A stretch of DNA of 64,000 bases from Anastrepha obliqua (lineage: Eukaryota; Arthropoda; Insecta; Diptera; Tephritidae): positions 22,728,001-22,792,000 of the forward strand of contig NC_072895.1 of NCBI RefSeq assembly GCF_027943255.1, written 5' to 3'. The position numbers and the translations under genes were made by a program. Positions 46,500 to 57,539 of the stretch are shown here, piece after piece; within the stretch, counting starts at the first letter, position 1, and every line of letters begins with the position of its first letter. The notes below the pieces were generated by a model. That model saw only the letters and a program-made list of their open reading frames with translations. It had not been told where the DNA came from and made no database searches.

Positions 46500-46960
46500 A
46501 AGCACAAAAACTGGTAAGGCCGTGCGATTCTTCTGGTTAGGGGTGAATCGGAGGCATTCGAGTGATCTTCTAAGGTTAACAAAGCTCCAGTTCTCGTATT
46601 TTGTTGGTGCTCTTATACAAGATTGTCCGCGGGGTAATGATTGCTTTGAGGCTCGGCATTGCTTTAAGTACTTTTGGGGTCTACTGTATGGAGGAGGAAA
46701 TGGAAATTTCGCATGAACTTCCCTTAGCTGTCCTCCCTTACCTGTCGCTTCTTTTCTACGCCTGCTGTTAGAGTAGGTTGGTCTCGGTATTACCCACCTG
46801 ATGAATTCATTTGTAATGTGAAGCGTTTAACACAACAGTAATTCGGACTTTTTTTCCTTGTTCACTCCTCTCGGGACCACAGGGCCTCGACAAGACTAAG
46901 TCTTGCGTTGGTTTCGTTAATCTATTTTGATTTCCGCTACCAGTCCTAAGTAGTGGGAAT
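46500..46960 (+). pseudogene. LINE C-terminal fragment, decayed
   Basis: LLRLTKLQFSYFVGALIQDC, PRGN and EARHCFKYFWGLLYGGGNGN resemble the LVALLTGHCPxGNHxxRLGI...FCRSC segment of jockey/I-type polymerases with the zinc Cys mostly lost. Downstream is an untranslated region. Confidence 0.5.
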
Positions 46961-46969
46961 GTCCACCTG

Positions 46970-47650
46970 TCGTTGCTTAGGAATAACGCCTTCTTACTGC
47001 TTGAGCGCCATCTGTGTTTCACATTTTTTTGCCAAAAGGATAGCCACATGGTTGAGGACTTCACTAAATTTGATGTGTCTGCGCTATTACCGCGGTTGCC
47101 CGCTGTCTATCGCTATCCACAAGCCCGTGACACTTTTTTTTTGAAGTTTGATACACAAAGAGCGATGGTCCGGTCTAGAACTCTGCAGAACTGCAAAGTG
47201 TTTTGCGGCAAGCCTGAACAGAAAACTATTGAAGCTTCTTCTAAAACTTGGAAGAAAAGACTTTCTATTAATGGTTGTTATTATTACAGGACACAATCCA
47301 TGGGTCAGCATATGAGCACCATTGGAATCTTTGAGGGCCCGATTTGTCTGTCTTGCTTACAGGAGGCAGATAGCCCTGAACATTTTCTTGGTGAGTGTCC
47401 TTATCTTGCTAGAGCAAGGCTACGACTTTTGGGTTCCGATGTCAAGTGAATGTGGAATATTCATTCTCTCAAACTGGAGGATATTTTCGGATTTACCAAA
47501 GAATCTCGAAAACTATCACGGGTCTAGCTACATCTATTTCTCTATTTTATCCTACAGATATCTTTTTCCTTCGGTTACTTCTCTACTTTCCTCCTTGACT
47601 GTCTACCCTTTCACTTTCCTGAGCCTCGAATACAATGGGCTTTTTAGCCT
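46970..47650 (+). pseudogene. LINE C-terminus with zinc knuckle and 3' UTR
   Basis: A 158-residue open frame (46973-47449) ends RTQSMGQHMSTIGIFEGPIC and LSCLQEADSPEHFLGECPYL with ARARLRLLG. The CxxC...H...C knuckle (Cys-Leu-Ser-Cys) is intact. The 5' half of the frame is not recognisable as RT or RNase H. A probable 3' UTR follows. Confidence 0.75.
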
Positions 47651-49065
47651 GAGTGTTTTAGGAGTCAAATTTCTCGGTGCTTCTTGGCTCGCCTTTTCAA
47701 ATTTCAATTTCAAAATCGTTTGCGGAAATAACGTTCCTTATCCTTCTGTTTGCATACGAATTTCGCTCCAAATCATAATTTTATCAGGTATTTGAACCAA
47801 TTTTTTCGTGAAGAGTAAAAATATTCTTCAGCCAGTTTATGCGCAGGTTATTGTGTGGAACATCCTTAAGGATAAATTTCTCGGTTAAGTGCTGTCACGT
47901 AGATTTTTACTATCTGAAAAATATGTTGCCGATGCAAAATGCTCAGAAGTAGGCACACGGTGTGTTACAGCCAGGTTTGAGCAACTCATAATAAAGCAAG
48001 TCTTGAAGGTGCCACGAAATACACGGCTCGAAAGCATTAAATGCACGTAGACAAACAGGTTGCGAACCTCTTTCCGATTGAGAATTTGTGGAAAAAGATG
48101 GTTGGCACAGTACCAAACACTTACACCTGAAGCTGGACGGGCTGTGGCGGCGTGTGAAGTGGAAATTACAGTCCAATAGCATTTCCAGTGAAATTATTAT
48201 AGAAACATTTTTTAAATGTTGATGAGGTAAATATTGAAAATATGTCAGGTCCATCCACACAGCTGCTAAAAAACTGAGTACACGCGAGTTTTTTTGATTT
48301 ACATTGGCCTCTCATTGAATTAGTTGTTTTTGCTTAATAAAACGTTTTTTTTTTGAGAATTTTAAAAAGAATAAAGTTCAACAAAATGATATGAAAGTAT
48401 TTAATATTAAATATAAAAGTCTACAAGAGATTCAATTTTGCCTGCCACTCGAAGAAAACAAAATTCAATTCTTTATATTAGTGAAAGCTGTAAATAAAAG
48501 TGCAGCGTGACCGGATGTGTGTGGGACACACGGATGTAGCTTTTCTACTCCACATTACAGTCACGCACACTCACTTACACTCATACATATATAAGCATGC
48601 AAACAAAGGAAGTGCGCACACATGCACAACATCCGTCTCAGTGCAGGACGAAAATAACGGTTGAGTTTCTTAAGGTCAGAATCACAGCACCGAATGTCGA
48701 GAAGAGATGAAAGGAGGGAAACGAAAATTGAAATTTGGAAATTAGATTTCTTTAAGGTAAACACAAAAATCAATGTATAATAAAGCAATGCTGCAAGTTG
48801 CTTTTGCCATTTCGATTCACAGCTTGTAGTAAATTTGCGTTTGCTTTCGCTTTATTCTTTCGCAAATAAAAATAGTTTGAGATATTATTTAAGGATGATA
48901 GAAAATCATTGGTTCTTGCATCTAATCTAAAAGGTGTACCATTAAGAGCTCCTATTTTGAAATTTAAAAAATATCTAAAATAAATCAGTGCTTAGTTGAA
49001 GAGTTTCGATGTAGCTAGTAATGCAAATTTGTATAAGAGCATAAAATAAAGAGTAGTAAAGTCTT
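47651..49065. other. Spacer; possible Tc1-like trace
   Basis: In one frame around 48060 the residues FPIENLWKKMVGTVPN recall the PIENLW block of Tc1 transposases, but context is too poor to call. Otherwise unique AT-rich sequence. Confidence 0.35.
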
Positions 49066-49297
49066 CCAGCGGCTTTGTTAGCTGCGTCATGTCGTTTGAA
49101 TGAAAACAAACTCTGCGGTTCTGAAAGTATTCGATGCGATATCAGCTGATAGTAGCAGAGGAACGGAAAGTCTCCTTTTCGTTACAAAGAGCAGCTCGGC
49201 TTGACTTGGTGTTTCCGCCACGTGCCTGTTAGCACGAGAAATAAATGGCTGGCCGAAATCGCTTAAGCGGTTATCGCGCCAATTAAGAAGAAGAAGT
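49066..49297 (+). mobile_element. RTE-type LINE 3' end
   Basis: A decayed family C-terminus (LKVFDAISADSSRGTESLL-like) runs into GCTTAAGCGGTTATCGCGCC, AATTAAGAAGAAGAAG. This is the same 3' terminus as 1085-1529. The tail directly abuts a SINE in opposite orientation. Confidence 0.8.
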
Positions 49298-49535
49298 ATG
49301 GCGGAGTTGCTCTTCCTATTTGTGGCCTGCGTCTTGATGTTTTCCCACGGATGGAGGGACTTAGAGTTTTAAACCGCCTCCGAACAGCAGATGGTGTTTT
49401 ATAAATAGTTTTTTCATGCCAGAAATACACTCGGAGGTTTGCCATTGTCTGCCGAGGAGCGACCGCCATTAGAACAAATTTTTTTCATCAAGTGGTTTTA
49501 CGTGTCCGAGGTTTCGAAAATGCGCACTTCCGAGT
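49298..49535 (-). mobile_element. tRNA-derived SINE copy
   Basis: The minus strand shows the B-box-like CGAAACCTCGGACACG, CGGTCGCTCCTCGGCAGACA, GTATTTCTGGCATGAAAAAA, AACACCATCTGCTGTTCGGA, and CAGGCCACAAATAGGAAGAG. The tRNA A-box part is replaced by a TTAAG-repeat sequence at 49538. Confidence 0.8.
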
Positions 49536-50600
49536 GGTTAAGTTAAGTTAAGTTAAACGGTTGCCCACGGGAGGGGCCCAGTTGGACAGATAATCGAAAT
49601 TCATCTATTGTGTTGGCATACAGAGGAAATACAGAGGGAACAGAAGAACCAAACAGGTGCGAAAAAAAGGAAGAAGGCTCTTTTGGTTGGATTAAGACCA
49701 ATGGTGGCTAATTGTATTTGTATTAACGGCTTCAAGCTACTAATGAAATTTAATAGATGTATGGTATTTAAAAGAACTATACCCGCAGGTGTAGCAGATG
49801 TGAGAGCCCGGATGTCTGAATCCTGTGCTGAGGAGAGAAGGATAGCTGAGAAGAACGTGCTGAGGTGATTTCCCTTATCTTCCAGACAGCGTCCCCAAAA
49901 GGACTTGAAGCAATTCCAAGTCTCACTGCATTCATATCTAACGGACAAAGCCCGTTAAGCATATACCCTAAATTCGAGAGCTGCTTGTTTGTTGGACTTT
50001 GATCCCCCTAAATTCAAGAGCTGCTGCTTTATTAGACTTTGATACACCTTAAATTCAAAAGCTGGTGCTGTATTAGACTTATAAATTCCTTTGAATGCCA
50101 TCAATTTACCGGTGAACAGAAGGATCTCGCGACTTTGCAGTTATCGCGGGGTCCATCTTTCCGCGAATAGATAACAGCCCCCAATGGCACCCCCATTCCT
50201 ATTATTTTGTGATGAAACTGTCTCCAGGGTCCCCTGTCTAGCCAACTCATCTGCCCAGCAGTCCAGCAGTGTCCCTCTGTGCCACTGTGACCATGACCCC
50301 AAATGAGCCTAATATTGAAGCTTTCTGATGCAGTCAAGAGAGAAGTCAGCGTTCCCCAACTAATTTCAAATGCACAAATAAAGAACCCATGACCGCCTGG
50401 CTGTCAGAGTAGATATTTACGTCCTTTACAGAAGCAAGCAATCAATCTTCTGTTTCTGTAATGGCTGCTACCTCCGCTTGGTCTAGCTCTCACTACAGCG
50501 GTCCGACAGCCTAAATTTGTGTCTGATGAGGAGGTCTCCTCGCAGAATACTCTCCCACCAACCTTTTCCTTTTCCGTCCAGCTTCGTGTCATCCGTCAAG
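49536..50600 (-). pseudogene. RNase H-bearing LINE fragment with (CTTAA)n tail
   Basis: On the minus strand, RNase H residues NIRLIWGHGHSGTEGHC near 50320-50270 (decayed from VPGH...EGN) are followed by SWLDRGPWRQ. A C-terminal remainder with SFWGRCLEDKGN lies at about 49910-49870. The 3' end shows CTTAACTTAACTTAACC (49538-49556 on the plus strand as GTTAAGTTAAGTTAAGTTAA). The fragment contains stops. Confidence 0.65.
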
Positions 50601-51836
50601 GTAATCGTGCACCATTTCATTGGGTTTGGCGGACTATAAATTTTCAAAGGGTTCAATTTTCAACGTCAAGAACCCTCGCAAAATTGTGGTCTGGTTCTTG
50701 GTGTTGGGAGTTAATCAAATTTGCCCACCCTGTGTAGTTTACAATGTTGCCAAATCTCATGCAGTTGGTAGTAAATTCCAATATGAGCTGTGCTTAATCA
50801 GAATCTGTAAACATGCCAACATTTGGGGAGTGTCCTTTCATAATTTTCACGCTTTTTTCCTTGGCTTATTTCTTACTGACTGAACCCTAATTTTCGAAAA
50901 TTATAGCAGCTAAACAGCAAACAAGTCAAAGGGTGCGTTACATTCAAAATATTTGGCCCTAATGGAATACCCTTTACTTGAATAAATACTAAAATAAGTA
51001 CGAAAAAGCATTGAAATGCGTTGTTCAAATGGACGACCACTTCACGCTGGAAGGAAGATAAATGGCTGCAACAGATTTGGTTGAATGACCAAACTTTGAA
51101 TTTTCATTAATATCAACAAATAAAGCACCATTGAACAGCGGCGGTGTTTGCACTTCATAGCAATCGCCAGTATGCGGAAATATCCTAAAGAGACCATAAA
51201 AAAAAAAACAAAAAATAAAAAAAAAACGCTTTTACACATAATTCACATACAATACGAGTGTGTCGTGCGCGCAGCTTATCCGATATTCATCTCAACTCAT
51301 CTGGCACATTCGGTATCGAATTAATTCTATTGCACTCCATGACACGTGCCACAATACATACAAAATGGAACAATGGAACAATGGAAATCATTTCATCAAT
51401 TCCCATTCTTTCATAGTCAAAATATTATCTCTATTTTATTGAATTGAACTCCTAATATTGAGTTGTTGTAATGAAATTTATTACTTACCTTTTGAGGCCA
51501 CACAGGTAATCGAAGACAATGAATGATACGAAATGAGCGAATGAATAGGAAAAACTATATTAATAAACTAATAAGCGAACATTTTTCTATACATGTAAGT
51601 ATTCGTATATGCGCCTTAATTAGAGGAAGAGGTTATGAAAGTGGGTGCTAAAGATAATAGAACAAAACTAGCCTTCGTGGCGTTGAAATGGGCATCAACT
51701 AGTCACTAACTAGTCGCTTATGGTTACAATAGTAGATTAACTTGTCTTTAACTAATGCCTTAGAACTACGATGGGGCATTAATTAGTCTGTGAAAACATT
51801 TACGTAAGCATAATTTTCCACCTTTGTAGGGTCCGG
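50601..51836. other. Spacer, nothing recognised
   Basis: AT-rich sequence. Bases 49970-50090 just upstream hold a roughly 60 bp repeat (AAATTCGAGAGCTGC, AAATTCAAGAGCTGC, AAATTCAAAAGCTGG) within the LINE region. No gene in 50601-51836. Confidence 0.4.
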
Positions 51837-52283
51837 CACTCGAAGTGTAACCAATTTCAGACCGCTCGCACAGAGCGTCTGTTAGTTGGCTAAATGACAG
51901 TCCAGACCATTGTTTACAAGCGCGCGGAAGCATTTTGCCGAGAGTAAACGCGAAAAAAGAAAATCAGTAATGGATTTGGAATCCTATGGATTATTATTCT
52001 CTTTGGGCCATATTGGAGAGCAAAGATTCACCAGTCTCGAGGCGCTGAAAAAAGTCTTTGTCCGCGAGTGGACCAAAATAGCTGCAAGTTACATTCGGGC
52101 AGCCTGCGATTCGTTTATGGACCATCTCAAGGCCATAGTGACAGGTCAAAAGGTGGTCACATCGAGCAAAAGTAAATTGATTCTTAATTTTATATTATTT
52201 TCATACATTTTTTACTCTGAATTGAATAAAAGTAATTTTCTAAACTAAATTTATGGCCTTTTTAATTGGTTACATTTCGAGTG
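51837..52283 (+). mobile_element. Internally deleted Tc1-like element with 20 bp inverted repeats
   Basis: CACTCGAAGTGTAACCAATT (51837-51856) and AATTGGTTACATTTCGAGTG (52264-52283) are inverted with one mismatch. Between them, a frame starting MDLES at 51970 quickly joins IGEQRFTSLEALKKVFVREW and TKIAASYIRAACDSFMDHLK, the C-terminal end of a Tc1-type transposase. The N-terminal and catalytic parts are deleted. A TA duplication next to the repeat is not visible, so the exact ends are uncertain. Confidence 0.75.
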
Positions 52284-52429
52284 TTGGCCGAGCGCGGGCA
52301 TGCCAATGAAATAAAAGAGATTTCTCCGCGACTCAGTAACCTTCTTAGCTTCGAAGTAATTTTTTCAACTTTATTTATAATCTGCGCTTGAATTGCGTAT
52401 AAACTTCTAAAAAATAGTTATATTAAATA

Positions 52430-52755
52430 AAAAATATATCGAAATCCTTCGAAAAACTATTACTAAATCGGCTCAAGTCTATAATTGCACAAAAAATTGT
52501 ATCCCTACGCATCAGCTTGGATTTAGGAAAAAGCATTCCACCACCGAGCAGATCAACTCTGTATGTAATTTCGAAAGTGAAGCATTCGGCCATAGCACAA
52601 GCATTTGAGAAGATATGACATGAAGACCTGCTATACAAACTAAAAGTGAGTCTTCCTCATAAGTTCTTTATGTTGCTAAAATCATACTTAGGAAGCAGAC
52701 ATTTTCGAGTTAAAATAAAAGAAGAAGTCACCAATCTCTACGAAATCCGTGCATT
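52430..52755 (+). pseudogene. jockey-type reverse-transcriptase fragment
   Basis: Across two frames: SFEKLLLNRLKSIIAQKI, HQLGFRKKHSTTEQINSVCN, then AQAFEKI.HEDLLYKLKV, SLPHKFFMLLKSYLGSRHFR and VKIKEEVTNLYEIR. These are RT blocks 1-3 of a jockey-clade LINE, including the region of the first catalytic Asp (decayed). It ends at the start of the tandem array. Confidence 0.8.
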
Positions 52756-52769
52756 GTAAATGAAATGTA

Positions 52770-54350
52770 CCAGTGGTTGTAATTTTTGCAATGAAAATCA
52801 TGTGGCAACACCATATACAATTTTTTTTTACCAAAGTTTGCTGAAACGCCTTTCATCTAATATAATATCCATATTTTAGGATTAAAATTAAATGTACCAT
52901 AAGTTTCGATTTTTGTAATGAAAATCATGTGGCAACCGCAGATAAAAATGTTCTTTTATTAAAGTCAGCTTAAGCCCTTTCATTTGACGCCAATACCTTG
53001 ATATTTCATTTTTTCAGTAAAATTCAGGTGGCAACACCAATTAAAAATATGTTTAATTAAAATTTGCTTAAACATCTTTTGTCTATACTCTATATTTTAG
53101 TATTAAAATGAAGTATACCATAAGTTAACATTTTTGCAATGAAAATCATGTGGCAACCCTAGTATACAAATTTTGTTTTTAAAAGTTGACGTCTGTTTAA
53201 ACGTCTTTGAACTGATATTCATATTTAAGTATTTAAATAAAATGTGCTTTAAGTTGTTACTTTTGCAATAAAAAACATGTGGCAACACCAAATACAAATA
53301 TTTTTGTTATTATATTTTACTAAACGCCTTTCATTTGATATTCGAATTTTAGTATTAAAATGAAATGTGCCATAAGTTTCTATTTTTGCAATTAATCATG
53401 TGGCAGCACCAGATAAAAATGTTCTTTTATTAAAGTTGACCTAAACGCCTTTCGTCCGTTCACCATATTATAGTATTAGAACTACATGTGCCATAAGTTG
53501 TTACTTTTGCAATTAAAAGCATGTGGCAACACCAGATAAAAATATTTTTATTTATTTATTTGCTTAAACGCCTTTCATCAGACATTCGTATTCCAGTATT
53601 AAAATAAAATGTGCCATAAGTTGCTATTTTTGCAAAGAAAACCATGTGGCAACCCTAGTTATTTTTTTTTAAGTCTGTTTAAACGTCTTTTAACTGATAT
53701 CCATGTTTTAGTATTAAAATTTAATGTACCATAAGTTTCTATTTTTGTAATTAAAATCATGTGGCAACCCCAGATAATTTGTTTTTAAGTCTGCATAGAT
53801 GCCTTTCATCTGTTCCCATATTTTAGTACTCAAATAAAATGTGCATAAGATGTTACTTTTACAATAAAAATCATGTGGCAACACCTGATAAAAATATTTT
53901 CTTATTAAGATTTGCTTAAACTTCTTCAGTCTGATATTCGTAATTTACTATTAAAATAAAATGTACCATAAGTTTTTTTGCAATAAAAATCATGTGGCAA
54001 CACCATATACATTTTTTAAAATTTAAATTCGCTTAAGCGCCTTTCATCTGATACCCAAATTTTAGTATTAAAATTAAATGTGCTATAAGACTCTATTTTT
54101 ACAATTAAAATCATGTGGCAACACCAAATGAAAATATTTTTTATTAAAATTTTCTAAAACGCCTTTCGCCGGTTCTCCATATTTTAGTATTAAAATGAAA
54201 TATGCCATAAGTTGCTATTTTTGCAATGTAAATCATGTGGCAACACCAGGTAAATTTTATTTTTATTAACCTAGCATCTGATACCAATATCTTTATATTC
54301 AAGTGAAATTTATGAAAAGTTTCTATTTTTTCACTTAAAGTCAGGTGGCA
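52770..54350. repeat. Tandem array of ~118 bp units, about 14 copies
   Basis: Each unit contains AAATGTGCCATAAGTTGCTA, TTTTTGCAAT, AAAATCATGTGGCAACACCA, a variable AT-rich segment, then TAAACGCCTTTCATCTGATA and ATTTTAGTATTAAAAT. Conserved CATGTGGCAAC occurs at about 52800, 52927, 53028 (as CAGGTGGCAAC), 53148, 53277, 53397, 53520, 53645, 53759, 53873, 53991, 54113, 54235 and, weakly, 54343. Units are diverged and have no shared reading frame. Confidence 0.9.
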
Positions 54351-55129
54351 TTGCTTTTAAAGGAAATTGTTTTGAAACAGGGTTTTTTCAATGTTTGCCA
54401 TGATACGGATGATGCAATACCAATGTCTGTTTTTTAAGAAATTACTGTTTGTAAATACAAATAGGTGGTAACACCGCTTAAAATGTGTGCTACACACAAA
54501 CCATATTTAAAATTTCAAACGGTGTAAAAAAATTTCGAAATCCCGGTAATAAGTTTTTAGTGATGCTCCTTCGAAGAAATGTTCGAGGTACGCATAATTT
54601 TCCTTATTCAGTCGTTAAGAGGCCTTTATAAATAATATGGAAATAAAAATGTGGACAATTGTTACATACATTAAGCTCAAAAAATACATAGCACTACTTA
54701 TGTACACATGTACATATGTATGTATATCTCAATATTACTTCAGTGTACGCATAAACATAAGCTGCTTTCCTTTCACTACTTATCTGCTCTCTGGTTTGCT
54801 AGTGAATCTGAAAGCAACTGAAATTCGTAGCAAATAACATCGAAATTTATTGAGAACTCAAATACGTCTGAATACAGTTTTTACTTGAATAAAAAATAAG
54901 GGAAAAGAATTTGCATTCCAATTCTATTGAATATTTTTTGCTGAATACTCAATAGATTTGAAGTAACTTCAAAAAGTTTGACTGCATGACAATCAATACA
55001 GCATAAAATATTATAACAGCAGAATTATCAATATGCACAGAAGGACAGTTATCATTGTTGACTTTCATACGATATTTTCATGCAATTAAATATACAAAAA
55101 AAAAAAAAAATAGTATGAGCAACAAAATT
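54351..55129. other. Spacer with one or two array-like remnants
   Basis: AGGTGGTAACACCGC at about 54466 is a degenerate unit. Otherwise AT-rich, with TACATATGTATGTATAT at 54710-54727. Confidence 0.45.
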
Positions 55130-56300
55130 CTTTTCCACGGTAAGCATATTGAGAAGCCTGAGTCAATGAAGGAAAAATTGGCCAATGCTAAGGGGTTTGA
55201 AGGCAAATCTTACTTTTCCTAAAATGCGGTCAGTGGCATTGCTTTCAGATATTAAACATGTTTTATACAAAAAAAAGCTAGTATTAATTGCACATGGAAC
55301 GTTTTTTTACCGAAGCCATTAATTTCATTAAAATCAAAATGGAAGCTGTTCCAAGCGGTAGGCAGAGGGATACAAACCTACGCAGCGCAAGTTTGGGGGT
55401 ATGCCTTATTCGATGATGTAAATAAACTTCATCGATACTTCATTAAAAGAATCCTCAAACTACCTGAGTTCACTCCGAATTATGCAATAACACTAGAAGC
55501 TAATTTAGAAGATAACCACATTTATTCTTGAAGTATATATATCTGGAAAACCATTTATAAATACAATTGCAACAGACTCCCACACAAACTAATACAAGAC
55601 ATCTTAAGTAAAAGTTTGTTTTGGCTTAAGCATCTCAGCGACATGGGAATGAAGTTCGGTCTGAAGTTTGAAGAAAACATCCCCGCTACAGACTGGCAAG
55701 ATCGCTGTGTGCAACTTCTTACCAAAATGAAAATAAAAGATATCAACATGGCAAGGCAAAAAGCACAGTCAAGCGCAACGCGAATTTATAAACATTTAGT
55801 CTACTCAAAAGGGGAATCATATATTAAAGAAGATATGCGACTAGCTGACATTACAACAATTTTCAAAGCAAGATGTGGTTTACTGAAGCTAAATGCAACT
55901 ACGTATGGAAATACCCAGAAAATATGCACCCTCTGCAATTTAAACGAGGAAGAAGATCTACAGCACTACTTAGGAAGATGTGTGGTAGGTGAAGGAGATC
56001 AAAACAAGATACGCAGCGAAGCTAAATGAAGTAAAAGTAATAGATATACTTAATGGCCACAATTGGAAAGGACTAATTTTCTTTATATACTCAGCCTTAC
56101 GCTACAGAAATTTTCTTATTGCAGAGTATAATTTTTGATTAATTTTTGAGCTGTGACAGGCAACATTGTTATTGCCACAAATTTATTATTTCCTTCTCTA
56201 TGTATTTATATATTTAAATGAACTATTTTATAACTTATTGAAATGTAAGATGCAATATTAATAAATAAATAAAGAATTACTACTACTTCTACAAGCAAAA
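55130..56300 (+). pseudogene. LINE 3' half with intact 137-residue segment
   Basis: Frames with LFQAVGRGIQTYAAQVWGYA, LHRYFIKRILKLPEFTPNYA and ITLEANLED form a post-RT domain of a jockey/CR1-group polymerase. An uninterrupted frame follows at 55616-56029: WLKHLSDMGMKFGLKFEENI, RIYKHLVYSKGESYIKEDMR, ITTIFKARCGLLKLNATTYG and ICTLCNLNEEEDLQHYLGRC. The CTLC...H...C knuckle is intact. Its 3' region has overlapping AATAAA-type signals (AATAAATAAATAAAGAA near 56260) and an A tail at 56297-56307. The 5' part has stops. Confidence 0.8.
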
Positions 56301-56378
56301 AAAAAAACAACTATGCAGCACAAGTCTGAGTCCACATCATTTGCTTAACCACAGAAACTTGCGGTTAGAACGCATTAA

Positions 56379-56691
56379 CACGTTCCCTGTCCGCTGAGCC
56401 ACATATGGTTCAGTAAACGTGCGCCTGATAAGCACTGATACGTTCTTGAGCCATATGTGCGTCAGAGGGTATATAAACCACATGTGTTTCATGAACCTGC
56501 AGAAGCAAAAATGTCCCTCTAAGCTCATGTACCATATGTGTTTCAGGTAGAAATACCCTACATCCGTTTTTTGTTTTTTAATTATTATTATTACTAAAGC
56601 TATCCTTTGACTACAAAAAAACAAATTATTCAAAAAACCCTGTTGGACTTGTCGGTCAATTTTGCATTTTTGTATTGGGACAGGGAACGTG
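56379..56691. mobile_element. piggyBac-like non-autonomous element, 313 bp
   Basis: TTAA (56375-56378), CACGTTCCCTGTCC, body, GGACAGGGAACGTG, TTAA (56692-56695): perfect 14 bp inverted termini with TTAA on both sides. The body carries four imperfect CCATATGTG palindrome-like motifs (CCACATATGG, CCATATGTGCG, CCACATGTGTTTC, CCATATGTGTTTC). It has no coding capacity. Confidence 0.85.
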
Positions 56692-56695
56692 TTAA

Positions 56696-57539
56696 GTTGG
56701 CCAAAGTTAAAGCTACTTTGCTAATTTTTCTACAAATTTTCCTCTCACATTGACTTGCTTTTATTTGATAACAAAAATGCCCGTCGTCCCTAAAGTTTTG
56801 CTTGCTGCAATGCCATGAACATTTTAGTATTTACACCCATACTTAGTCTCACGTCAGTCAAGTTCCAACAGCTGCTTTCTTTAACCCTAATAGCTGGATA
56901 ATAAAATTAAACAGCAGTCGTCACTCGGCAGCCATAAATTACTTGACTTTGTTGCTCAGGAATCATATAACCCTTTGAACAGCCAATCCACCTCCACCAC
57001 TTCCTCTACACTACAAATGGATTTAACGATCATTGATTGATTTTTAACTTCTTGTTCGGATATATTAGCAGCTGCTTTCGACATCACTTGACAGCTTTTC
57101 AAAGTACGAAAATTTGCAATGTGCATACATACTTGCGTCCACATACACACACAAGTGGATTACACATACCTTTAAGGGATTGCTTTGCTGTCAATGCAGG
57201 ATTGAGACGCTTTTATTTAATTTATTATTTTCGCTTGCTTTTAAACATAAATTATATTCTTTGAAATATCTGGTGTGTGTGATGATTGTTGAGGATAATA
57301 CAGCCCAATCTTTGCCCTGCTTCATAAGACTGGTCGCTGCCGATCAACTTCGATTATTTCGGTTTTTTATCGACATTTTCTTTAACATCAAAAATGCCTG
57401 AACGGAATCGACGAAATCAGAATTGCACGCAATTTGCTGTTATAGTATTGGCACCATAAACGCCATACAGCGGCCAGAATTTCAATGGTCTGGCCTGCAT
57501 TTTCGCCTTCATCAAAGAAAAATTGTGAACTGTACTGAA
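56696..57539. other. Spacer, nothing recognised
   Basis: Unique AT-rich sequence without motifs. Confidence 0.45.

Noticed and set aside
47943..48260. Minus-strand 105-codon open frame, and PIENLW-like residues in plus frame
   Set aside because: Neither is supported by adjacent conserved blocks; could be chance or a very decayed Tc1.
52770..54350. CRISPR array
   Set aside because: Repeats are about 118 bp, diverged and eukaryotic in context; no short identical repeats with unique spacers and no cas genes.
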